Assembly: GCA_014529385.2 (NCBI GenBank)
Contig: CM043969.1
Coordinates: 73,824,676 to 73,888,675, forward strand
Origin: Adiantum capillus-veneris
Lineage: Eukaryota > Streptophyta > Polypodiopsida > Polypodiales > Pteridaceae
Direction of reading: 5' to 3'
DNA length: 64,000 bases
A program made the translations under genes and the position numbers. This document shows, in pieces, positions 44,175 through 54,876 of this stretch. Each line of letters begins with the position of its first letter. Position 1 is the first letter of the stretch. A model generated the notes under the pieces. That model ran no database searches and was not told the origin of the DNA. It saw only the letters and a program-made list of their open reading frames with translations.

Positions 44175-46776
44175 ATGCAACAGGAGAGTCAAGATGACAC
44201 TTCATTGCAAAATGATGTTGAGGGAGAGATTGAGAGCCAAAATTTGGATGCTTCAGGGGTTGTTCCACTTGATGAAAGGATTGTTCAACAGGAGGCAAGT
44301 ATGATGATTGTCCCTTATGTTGTTAGGCCAGAGGTACAATCTATAGAGCAATCCAATGAAGAGAACAAGATTTACATAGACATGGGAGAGGACATTCTTC
44401 AGAAAACAAGGATGTTCAGTTGTCACCATTGTCCACCCATTCCTCTTTGTAGACTCATTCCTTATGCAAGGGTTAGGGGTCTTCGTGATGATCTTTCGGG
44501 CTTGAAAATAGCATTTGCTGGAGAGGGTTATGTGGCAGAGAAAGGAGCATTTATTGTGTCGATTTTGACAAGGGACAAAGAAGTTTCAATTGTGGATGAA
44601 GAAATACAGAGAGATTGGGATCCTATTTGGCATGAGGTTAACAAAGAGTTTGAAGATGACCTCATTCTTAATCTGGAACTTCAGGAACTAATGGGTCACA
44701 TGTTCTATGTTTGGGAAGGCAACCATTGTACAGTGGCATGGACATCTGCTATTAAAGAATGCTTCAAAGAAACAAAAGTGAAGCATTGTCGTGTGCTTTG
44801 TACTATTATTGACCCTACCAGGGTTAGTGAGATTTCCCTTCTTACAAGTTTACACAGGATGAACTAGTGAGTCTCCTTCTTCCTCTTTTTAGTTATTATA
44901 GTTCTCAAGTTTATTTATGTTTATGTGAATTTATCTTGCTTATGAAGATGTAGTCTGAATACACATGCCTTGGTGACCACAACCTTGAGGGATGAACTAG
45001 TAAATTGTGCAAATATTTGTTCTGATGATCATGGGGAGTACCTCAAAGACCTACCTGAGAGAGATAGAATGTTGATTGCACGTATCAGAAAGAAGAGTAC
45101 CAAAGGTGTTGAGCCCTTGTATCCTCTCACACGTAGATATCTCGGAAAGCTAGTTTTTAATGTAAGTTTTATGTAGTGTATATTTCTAACATGAATTTAG
45201 TATTCCTTAATGTAAGCTTGTCACAATGGATTTGACTCCTTCCCTTATTTTTCTAGGTGCAAATAAGTAAAGCATTAAACAAGAAGGTTGAAGATGCAAG
45301 ACTGAAAATGTCAGATGAGGAGCTTTGATTGTTTGAAGAGAAGGAGAATGAGGAGTTGGCTTCAAGATATGGTGATAGGATTGGAAAGGTGAGCCTTTCT
45401 CAATGAACAACTGTGTGTGTATTTACTTTGTTTAGATAAATTATTGAATTCACTAACTTAATTTTAGATCCTTAATATTGTCGATCCCAAGCATGGAGAT
45501 ACTTGGCGGTCAAAGGTATGGTCTCTCAAATGGGGGCCCGAAAGCTTTGTACGCTTGAGAAATTGAATTTATTGGCTTTATGTGATGTTCAAATGGAGTC
45601 AAAAATCTTTTGGCTGACTTTGTTGGAGGCAAACAAAGCCACAAGATCTATGTATGGTCTTGCACGAGGGGATCATCTTTATAGACAGTGAGTTCCTAAC
45701 ATTTTTTTATGATCGTATACATTGCATGGTTTATAGGCTAACAAAAATAATACATGAGATTATGTTTTTTCTTAAAGTTGGCTTAGAAGAGAAGCTATGC
45801 TTGAGAAGATACACCATAAAGCTAAGGAGGTTCTGGTCGATTTTATGGATATGCCAGGAGGGGTGATTGTGCCTCTAGATCTCTCTCTATTTGACTACTA
45901 TGAAGAGGTGAAGATAGAGATGAGGACACATTTGTTTCCTCTTGAGGTTCGAGGAGAGCCAAAGGAGAAAAAGAGAAATGATAAACTTGTCAAGAAAGAG
46001 GATATGATATTGAAAGCCTCTATGAGGCTACTTTTTAGGTGAAGATGTGTGAATGAATTTACTTGATAGTTACTTTAATTTCATAACGAAGATAAAATCA
46101 TGTTTTTGATAATTGTTTCATTGTCCATGGTAGGTACTTTGTTTGCTTGCAAGAAAAAGGTCATGTGCCAAGTATTCCAGTTAGGGCAAAGCAATGGCTT
46201 TTGACCCTAAATGAAGAGACTTGTATGTACCCACGTGCTATGCATCAATGTACACGATGGGAGCTTGACAATTGTCCATGGTGGATAGATCTTGAAGGAG
46301 GTCATGTATTGAATAGAGAGAAGGAGCTCTATTCACAAATATCAACCATGGTTCCAAAAGAAGTGGACCAAAGAAAGAGTATGATAATTTGAAATTTTGT
46401 ATAAGTGATGTTTTGAATCATGTATTATGTCTTGTAATTTGCCTTGTTTTTTTTAAGTGTAAATATGATTTGTTTGTATTCAATAATGTTTTGTTCTTTA
46501 TTCTAATGTTGTGTAGATAAACAAAAAGAGAAGCATGTTGAGAAACAAAGGATTGATGTTGAAAGCCAAAAGTCCTTTGATATTTCTCATCATATGGAGG
46601 ACTTGGAAACAGAGGATTGCACTCAAGGTTTGAATTCCAAGATCCACATCTATTTTGATTCTTTAGTAAATATTTTAATAGTGTTTATATACACATGCAC
46701 TCACACACATACATACCTACTTACTTGTGTACGTATACATACATATATAAATGTCTCTGTATGCATGTAAGTACTT

Positions 46777-46837
<61 letters not shown>

Positions 46838-46935
46838 CATGTTTTTGCATACATTAGTCTATGTGTGTATGTCTCTCAAGTATCCACGTGATGTCTTTGC
46901 ATTCATGTGTGTGAGTGTGCACACATACACAGAGA

Positions 46936-46973
<38 letters not shown>

Positions 46974-48224
46974 ATTCTCTTATCCATATGTGTTTTGAGA
47001 GGAAAACCTTATTGATATCATGTTGTTGTGATCCTGAAGGGAATTCTCTTAAAGGTCAAAAGAGGCTTTCCAAAAGGACTACACATTTATTTATCTTGCA
47101 GCGCATTCTTTGGGTTACACTCCTCATGTTGAGAATCCCAAAATCATTGTAGTGGTTGGTGATTACATCATCATTGGGAAGGATTTTGCGGGAGGAAGAA
47201 AAAATGATACCTTCTATAGTGTGCACGAGTTCATCAAGCAAAATAAGCCTTCAGGGGTTAATTATACAAAGAGGGGAAAAGCTGTGGATTGGGCAGCTGA
47301 CTTCATTTTCCTTGACTTGCCATTTGGAGGCACTCAAGGTGGTGACGATCCTTGTCCCACCTGGGATTTTTTTTCTCAGGACCATGTGCGTTATGGGATT
47401 GCTTTGGCAGCATCTACTTTGGCAAACTTGGAATGGTTATTGGTGATGGCCTCTTTGGCAGGTATTTGTTAAAGTTAAAAGTTGTTAACATTTATGTTTA
47501 TTTTGGCTTCTACTTATTGAAACTTTTCTAAGATGGTGAAATTATATTATAGGTGATTCCACAATTGGGTGGATTGAGCGCTATGTTCGCGTTTACGATT
47601 TGGAGATAATGAGACGAGTGGTTGTCATTCACCATTCTACATATGGATACAAGGAGATTGGTGGTATTCGCACATATGTGAGTATAGTGATGATTATATT
47701 ACGTTCAAATGCTCAAAACTACATGTGTTTCTTAAATTAAAGTTTAATTGGATATTATTATCTTTTGTTGCTAGTGTTGCACGTCAATGTTTTTTATGGT
47801 TCGACGTCGAGCTACAGATCCTCCTATTTTGATTGCAGAGAGTACACTCCTCTTTGAGTCCTTCGGCATGCATCCTTTAGATACCCTCGCCTATCATTAT
47901 CTTCCGGATGATTTGTGTGCTTTGGACCCCGTCGGGCAGCAGTGGCGTGAGAGGAGTCATACATTTTTAGCATGCTTTGTATACTTGTACTGTCGTCGAG
48001 GTGGTGTGTGTATTGAGATGGGATGTGGTACTGCACCTATTCTTAAGACATGCATGCACACTGGTAGAGTATGTTCATCTATCAATGTGGATACATTCTT
48101 GATGACCACGTATGTAGAGCCTCTCCTTTTGGCTTACATGCAACAGGGCAGCCATGACGATGTTAGTAGGCCGCAAGTAGATGATGAGGTGGATCCACTT
48201 GCAGGTTTCAATCCATATGACTAG
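44175..48224 (+). pseudogene. Ten-exon gene: ParB-like domain fused to DNA-methyltransferase-like domain
   Basis: Exons 44175-44866, 44954-45161, 45257-45388, 45468-45687, 45778-46038, 46134-46378, 46517-46627, 47102-47461, 47553-47677 and 47775-48224 (stop). All nine introns are GT-AG and all junction phases agree, giving about 934 residues. Residues about 70-270 look like a ParB/sulfiredoxin-type fold: PIPLCRLIPYARVRGL, GYVAEKGAFIVSIL, then FYVWEGNHCTVAW, in the place of the ParB GxxRxxA box (Arg is Cys here), and LHRMNYLNTHAL. Exon 8 has FIFLDLPFGGTQ, like motif IV (DPPY) of amino-methyltransferases but with Leu for the first Pro. Exon 10 has RSHTFLACFVYLYCRRGGVC and IEMGCGTAP, like motif I. 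Motif IV before motif I is the beta-class order. Lesions: an in-frame TGA at 45326-45328 (exon 3) and one missing base in exon 4 (between about 45516 and 45560). These may be true decay or sequence errors. The start codon is the first ATG in frame; a further 5' exon is possible. Confidence 0.6.
46695..47090. repeat. Intron 7 microsatellites
   Basis: The intron 46628-47101 holds a (TA)n run at about 46780-46832 and CT runs at 46935-46972. This is the largest intron of the gene; the repeats explain its length. Confidence 0.75.
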
Positions 48225-50100
48225 TGAGGCCCTTGTCTCTTGAGACTATTACTATTATGGACTTCTTCAAAGTGTGGTTTGTTTTTATGTGATGTTTGGT
48301 TTGTATTGCCATGTTTAATTATGCTCTTGTTTTGTCGCAGAGTGACATTTATGTAAAACTAATTGGTTTTGGAACATAGTTGCTTCGGTTATGTTATGTT
48401 CTTGGATGTTATGTTGTTCATACGTTAATCTTCTCCTTTGTATGGATTTTTTGTTATAGAAATTTATTGCCAGCTCTAGGTAAATAGTAGTATTTCAATA
48501 TATGCTTATGTGATGTTTGGCTTCTATTGCCATATTTGGATATGCTTTTGTTTTATCATGGTTGGTGACAATATATGGAATACTCACAATTTAGGAAACA
48601 CATTTTACATTAAAAATGTTATGTATTAGATGTTATATTTGAATATGTTAATTATTTTCCTTTGTATGGATTTCTTGATATGTATTAAGATCTCGTTTGT
48701 TCCTTCCATGCAAAGTCAATTTCCCGTGTATGCCGAAGCAATGGCAAAGAGCATGTGTAGAGAAAATGACAAAGAGCATGTGTAGAGACAAACGATTCAA
48801 CATGGAACGGGAAGAGCGCCGCTCCATTCGATACCTTTACATTGATGATGAATGTGAATCATTGTAAATTACTGTGACATTTTGTTTCATTGATCGTACA
48901 TGAAATCCTTATTTTCAACTATAATCTGTTATGTCTTTTTTATAACAAAAATTTAGTATCCAAGAGTCTTCCATTTAAATGTGTATTGTTATTGTTGCAA
49001 TCTTGCATTCTCTCTCTCTCACACTCTCTCTCTCTAGACATGAGATTAGGGTGTATATAAATAAACAATTGATTTAGGCATCCCATTCGTATTGATCAAT
49101 GCAGTATGTATCCTCTTGTAGGTAAATTTCTCTATCTCCTTTTCAAGTAACAAAATCCATTCTTGTCAATATGTATTCGAGAACAGAATAGGAGCATGTA
49201 TTGAAGTGACTCAGACCACCTTGTCTAATAGGAGTACCCTTCTAAGGAGTACCCTTCCGCCAAGACCTACTTGAAAACTACGATCGCTCGAAAAACCTCT
49301 CTCGGAGAACGGTAACACTCCTTTCATTGAAAGCTACCTTCTTTTGCTTATAGAATTTGATTTTGACCTTTCGAGTAATATTTACTACGTTTTTATTTAT
49401 TTTTATGATTGTTAGCCAAAAATTTAAGAAATTAAGTTAAAAACTATTATTATCGGTCCAAATATTAGCCAAATTTATTCTGTAACACTCTAATCACTCA
49501 TTAGATCTCTTGGGGATTCAAATTTGGACTATTAGGATAATTATTATGAAAAATTAAAAGAAAAAATTAGAAAAAACTCATTAAAAATATAGTTTTACAA
49601 TATATACACATTTGATCACTCATTTACCCTTCATATGCCTTGTTGATGTTGTGTGCCTCCCCCCTCATGTTTAAATCCTCATAGATGACATTTTTATGCA
49701 GACAAAGTACGATACATGGGCTCAAAAGTGATGTCTATGCATGGCTATATAATGTACCCCTATCATGCTATTGATGGCAATGCAATTTATAAGAATATGA
49801 TATGCAAGACGTGGGTCTTGAGAAATTTTCTTAGCGATTGTGGATGGTGAGGCTTTTGGCTCTATCAATGTCCATTTAAAGAGAAATTTTTTGAATTAGA
49901 GTGCCCTTTTCTTGATGATAAGCATATTTGGTGGTTCTAGGACAATACTAGACTTAGATTTCTATACATTGAGAGTGGTTATGGCAGTGGAGATTGGTTC
50001 CTATTTGTTTTGCAAGGTTCTTCTCCTTTCTATACCACGTGGCTCTTTGCTATAACGTTACATAGACCTGGTGATGGTGTGAGTGAGGGCCATGCCAGGG
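48225..50100. other. No gene recognised downstream of the ten-exon gene
   Basis: Two similar blocks (48285-48460 and 48508-48690: GTGATGTTTGG, TGCCAT.TTT..ATGCT, TATGGATTT.TTG) show a local duplication in the 3' flank. 49240-49265 repeats GGAGTACCCTTC. Nothing else seen. Confidence 0.4.
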
Positions 50101-50119
50101 ACCACCAACTGCACCATCT

Positions 50120-50850
50120 CCAAATGGATACACCACGATTCTTGACATCCCTTCCGCTTGACACTGACACCAAGACATGACTCCTCATGCTCTTCGATGC
50201 CAACTCAAGGGGGTGATAACATTCACTTTTTCTCATATGGAACCCTTAATCCCACAACATCTTTTCTTATCAGTTCAACTTGCCAATCGAAGTCATCATA
50301 CTAAATTTGAACTCAACCTTCCAAGGTCAACTGGTGGGAGTTCTTTAATTCATTCTTGGATTAAGGTCACTGATGCTTTTTTCTCGGTTATGACCGAGCA
50401 TAACCGTTAGTGTGTTCACGTTAGATGAGTGTAGCTATTAACTACACGAATCCCTTGTTCCCAAGTTTGATCCGCACTCCATAGATCAGAATCCCTTTCC
50501 TTGTTCTTGACTTAATGAACAACATAAAATTGGGTTCAACTTGGCCAAAAAGTTAACCCTCTAGAATTCACGCTCCCACCAAACAATTTCATAAATGCAC
50601 CTTTCCAAGGTAGTACTATGATACTAGAAAACAATATTCCAATCATGTGAAACCAAGGCTAAATTTCAAGCATTTGAAAGCAGCATGCAAACTATTGCAT
50701 ACCCTTGCAAGTGTGCATTTATCAAGTCGTTCCCACCTTTTTTCTTTTTAAAATATTTTGCTTCCTTTTTTTCTTTAGTATTATTAAACTTATCTAGTTA
50801 TCTTTCAACCAGTCACATATACTTCTCCAAGCATATCCCTATCCTCATCC
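50120..50850. repeat. Dispersed repeat R1, copy 2
   Basis: Counterpart of 17000-17750, in the same orientation. It lies immediately upstream of the minisatellite and LTR end of element B, so it is probably U3 sequence of that LTR. Confidence 0.45.
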
Positions 50851-50904
50851 TAAGATTCAGGTATCGTGTCTCCTCCACTGTGCTAACCGGTAAGTCAAAT
50901 AGTG

Positions 50905-51250
50905 GATTCAATACTGGGCGAATAGGAAGCTTGGGGGCTGCTGCCCAACACCTCCTATCGCTTGGTGTTGACCTTGATGTTAAAGCCATTACAAGCAACA
51001 ATAAAGACCTTGGGATAGTGGAGTCAATATTGGGCAAATAGGAAGCTCAGGGACTGCCCAACACTCCCTATTGCTTGGTGTTGACCTTGGTGTAATCGAC
51101 GGTGGAGACCCTTTTGGTGATGTGATTACAAGTCATGCAGTGGAGTCAATACTGGGCAAATAGGAAGCTTGGGGACTGCCCAACACTCCCTATCGCGCTT
51201 GGTGTTGACCTTGGTGTTAGCACCCAGATAATAGGAGGCTTCCAACGCTC
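50905..51250. repeat. Minisatellite in the LTR of element B
   Basis: Four copies of a unit built on GTCAATACTGGGCAAATAGG, AAGCTTGGGGACTGCCCAAC and CTCCCTATCGCTTGGTGTTG, starting near 50907, 51021, 51144 and 51222 (last one reduced). Period 80-123 bp because spacers differ. Confidence 0.75.
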
Positions 51251-51454
51251 CCCCTCGCTTGGCGTTGACCCAACAAATGGGCATTGGCCCAGTAAACATC
51301 CACGGATATACATTGTTTTGAGTCAGGGATCGAGCTTGTCGGTCCTATAGGTGCTTGGGTGATCGCCGATGAGAGGTGCACCACATATCTCATTTGATAC
51401 TATTTTTACTTTGACCAGCTATTGTGGGCATCCATGTGTGAATGGGTTAAACTC

Positions 51455-51573
51455 TTATAAAAGGTCTATATTGACCTAAAATCCTTATCCTCTGGGGTGT
51501 AAGCTAAGAAGTGCTCTTGCTCCATCTCCATCTCCTTCTCCTTCGTGTGCTCACAGATGTGTGTGTGTGTATG

Positions 51574-51617
<44 letters not shown>

Positions 51618-51867
51618 TGTGTGTGTGTGTGTGATCGAGCATTGTGGCAGCATCGACGGTGGTGAGGCGGTAGAGCACGGCATCGATGGCAGCTCCTTCT
51701 TCTTTGTAACACAGGATCCTTCACGATGAAAGCATTGCGTGGTGAGTGACACACCCCTGCCCCTTTGACCTTGCTAGGACTCTCTAGTTGTGTGTTTGCA
51801 GCCTTTCAAGGCTCGCACACGGTGCACAGGTAAGTTCCAGCCTTCGACACATACGACAAAGCGTACA
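51455..51867 (+). promoter_or_regulatory. Probable LTR promoter and R-U5 of element B
   Basis: TATA box TTATAAAA at 51455-51462; the LTR ends GCGTACA at 51867, four bases before the primer site. Contains (GA) 51579-51613 and TG runs. The LTR's left edge could not be fixed, since no second copy is in the window. Confidence 0.5.
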
Positions 51868-51871
51868 TTTT

Positions 51872-51889
51872 TGGCACCGCTGCCGGGGA
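51872..51889 (+). other. Primer binding site, tRNA-Asp type (element B)
   Basis: TGGCACCGCTGCCGGGGA differs from the plant tRNA-Asp complement at two positions. Confidence 0.8.
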
Positions 51890-52768
51890 AAGCTTTGCAT
51901 TAAGCTCAAGTTGCACTCAGTGCTACCTCGGGAAGCCTTTCTTCCATCTATTTTTTGTGTTTGTTGTGTCGTGTTAACTATCTGTGAGTGTGCAGAATAC
52001 TGTGTTTGACAGAGGGTGAATAGAGGTTGTTAGCATTAATTAGTTGTATTTAGCTGTGTTCGTTGAAAAGAGGCTAGACAGAGTTTGTAGGAGGTAATGT
52101 GTGTGTGTGTGGGAGCTCTGCGCCCACGTGGCCACATTATTCTCACAAAAGATTTTTCTCTTGTTAAAAAAGAAAAGACACTCAAGAGTATTGAAACTAA
52201 AAAGCATTTCGAAAATTAAATGTAAAAAAAAAACTTATCCTAACTTGGAAGGATTGAGATCATTCTCACCCTACCTTATATATAAAGACTAGGATCTCAA
52301 GTAAAGGGAGGGCATGTGGGACAAGTTCCTCAAGTCCTCCACCATCCCCTTCACACTCACCCTTTGGACTTACTAATTCTAGCCCTCTCCCCACTTAGGT
52401 AAAGACTAGTTTTAGGATTCTGAGGGTTGTACGTAACCAAATTGGGGGTTGTAAAGCACAGCTCGCCCTGCTAGCCAAGATGCTTTTTTTGAGCTATTGC
52501 ATGCCATATTCCATAGCATGGTTAAAAAGAGGGACCAAAAATACAAAATTTGGGTTGTAAACACATAAAAAACTAGGTGAGCAGCCTTCACAGGCACTCA
52601 GCAACACCTCTAGAGTGTTGAGGTCACATGCACCTATGCTCTGGTTGTCTGCTAAACGATGAGCACATTGAGAGTGTCTCCATTTACTCGGGCACTCATT
52701 ATTCCTCTACCTTAGTCTCTAGGCCCTCAGCAGGAACCCAAGGTAGTATCACTTAGGACCTGTATATT
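51890..52768 (+). other. 5' leader of element B
   Basis: Non-coding sequence between primer site and first gag frame. No palindrome of the element-C kind is present. Confidence 0.45.
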
Positions 52769-53082
52769 GTGTCTAGTGACTCTTCCTCTGACTACGACGT
52801 CATAGAGGGATACCCAATGCCTAATCCTGATAGCTCAAGCCAAGACATGCATGCCATGAGCCCACGGTCCTGGCCAAGCATGCTTAGCCGCTTGAAGGAA
52901 ACCTTTGATAGAGCCATTTTCTCCGAACATGGAGCTAACGATGTAAATGAGGGGGGTGGGGAAGTAAATTTTCCACTCATGACCAATGTAGACTCCATAC
53001 TCCTGGAGAGTGTGTGTGTGAATACTCCATTCACTGCACCCCTTGACTCTTCAGAGCTATTCCCCTCCGAGTTATATTACAT
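52769..53082 (+). pseudogene. gag of element B, 5' part, cut by rDNA insertion
   Basis: An acidic frame (MSSDSSSDYDVIEGYPMPNP... to DSSELFPSELYY) running into the inverted 26S rRNA block at 53083. The gag-like frame resumes at 54877. No domain visible in this part. Confidence 0.4.
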
Positions 53083-53635
53083 GATGGTTCGATTAATATT
53101 TCGCCCCTATACCCAAGTCTGACGAACGATTTGCACGTCAATATCGCTACGAGCCTCCACCAGAGTTTCCTCTAGCTTCCCCGTGCTCAAGCATAGTTCA
53201 CCATCTTTCGGGTCCCCACAGGTACGCTCCCAGTCAAACCTTTCATAGAAGATCACACTCGGTCGATGGTGCACCCCCGAGGGGGATCCCACCTGTCAGG
53301 TTACTTGCGCCTCCGTGGCTTTTCCACCCACCGGCTTGCGTACATGTTAGACTCCTTGGTCCGTGTTTCAAGACGAGTCAGATGGAAAGTCCAGAGCGCC
53401 AGTGTCTTGAGCGCGCAGGTGCGTAAAGCCCGCCACGAGTGGGGCGCGCTTCGTTCCTCGGTCGGCGCGACGGCATCGGCGGGCCGATGAAAGCCCGCTC
53501 TTGTCCCGCCGCACCAGCCCACGCTGACTAGCACCCCGCATCGAGCGGCGGACCAGCTCTTGCCGTTCCGCATCCGATCGGGACGCACCCGCGGCCTCCA
53601 TTCGCTTCCCTTCTAGCAATTTCAAGCACTTTTTA

Positions 53636-53672
<37 letters not shown>

Positions 53673-53913
53673 ATACTTGTTTGCTACGACTTGTTGATGG
53701 TGCCTCGTGGAGCGACAGGGTCCGAGCTCAACGGGGCTCTCACCCTCTCTAATGCCCCTTTCCAGGGGACTTGGGCCCCGTCCGTCTCGCAGAGGACGCC
53801 TCTCCAGACTAAAATTCGCATGGTGGGGCCATGCGATTCTCAAGGCGGGCTCTTTCCAGTTCGCTTGCCGCTACTAGGAAAATCCTGGTCAGTTTCTTTT
53901 CCTCCGCTTAGTG
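53083..53913 (-). rRNA. 26S rRNA 5' fragment, inverted arm (pseudogene)
   Basis: On the minus strand the sequence follows plant 26S rRNA from CACTAAGCGGAGGAAAAGAA through CGAGGGAAAGATGAAAAGGA, TCTTGAAACACGGACCAAGG, GGACCCGAAAGATGGTGAAC and TTGGGTATAGGGGCGAAA. It lacks about 68 bp near 53690 relative to the other arm. Many substitutions; not a working rRNA. Confidence 0.85.
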
Positions 53914-53915
53914 AT

Positions 53916-54247
53916 ACGCTGAGTTTAATCATAACACTAAGCGGAGGAAAAGAAACTAACCAAGATTTCCCTAGTAGCGGGGCGAGCGAACCGGAAAGAG
54001 CCTAGCTTGAGAATTGTGCGGCCCCGCCGTGCAAATTGTAGTCTAGAGAGGCGTCCTCTGCGACGGACCGAGCCCAAGTCCCCTGGAAAGGGGCATTAGA
54101 GAGGGTGAGATCCCCGTCAAGCTCGGACCCTGTCGCTCCATGAGGCGCCGTTGACGAGTTGGGCTGTTTGGGAATGCAACCCTAAGTGGGTGGTAGATTC
54201 CATCCAAGGCCAAATACGGGCAAGATACCGATAGCGAACAGGAACCA

Positions 54248-54282
<35 letters not shown>

Positions 54283-54852
54283 TAAAAAGTGCTTGAAATT
54301 GCTGGGAGTCAAGCAAATGGAGGCCGCGAGTGCGTCCTAGTCGGATGCGAAACGGCGAGAGTTGGTCCACCGCTCGACGCGGGGCGCTGGTCAGCATGGG
54401 CTAGTGCGGCAAGACAAGAGCAGGCTTTCGTCACCTGTCGATGCCGTCGCGCTGGCCGAGGAATGAAGCATGCGCCACTTGTGGCGGGCTTTACACACTT
54501 GCACGCTCGAGACGTTGGCGCTCTGGGCTTTCCATGTGACCCATCTTGAAACACGGACCAAGGAGTCTAACATGTACGCGAGCCGGTGGGCGGCAAACCC
54601 ACGGAGGTGCAAGTAACCTAACAGGTGGGATCCCCCTCGGGGGTGCACCATCGATCGATCGTGATCTTCTGTGAAAGGTTTGAGTGGGAGCGTACTGGGA
54701 CCCGAAAGATGGTGAGCTATGCCTGAGCAGGGCGAAGCCAGACAAACTTTCTGGTGGAGGCTCGTAGCGATACTAACATGCAAATCATTCGTCAGGCTTG
54801 GGTATAGGGGCAAAAGACTAATCGAACCATCTAGTAGCTGGCTCCCTCCAAC
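53916..54852 (+). rRNA. 26S rRNA 5' fragment, direct arm (pseudogene)
   Basis: Begins ACGCTGAGTTTAATCATAAC, the 5' end of plant 26S rRNA (normally CGCTGAGTTTAAGCATATCA), and runs to CTAGTAGCTGGCTCCCTCCA, about 800-900 nt into the molecule including the D1-D2 region. Together with the minus arm it makes a head-to-head inverted repeat with a 21-bp centre (53914-53934). The arms differ at roughly a tenth of positions. Confidence 0.88.
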
Positions 54853-54876
54853 CTATACACATGTCACACCTATCAC

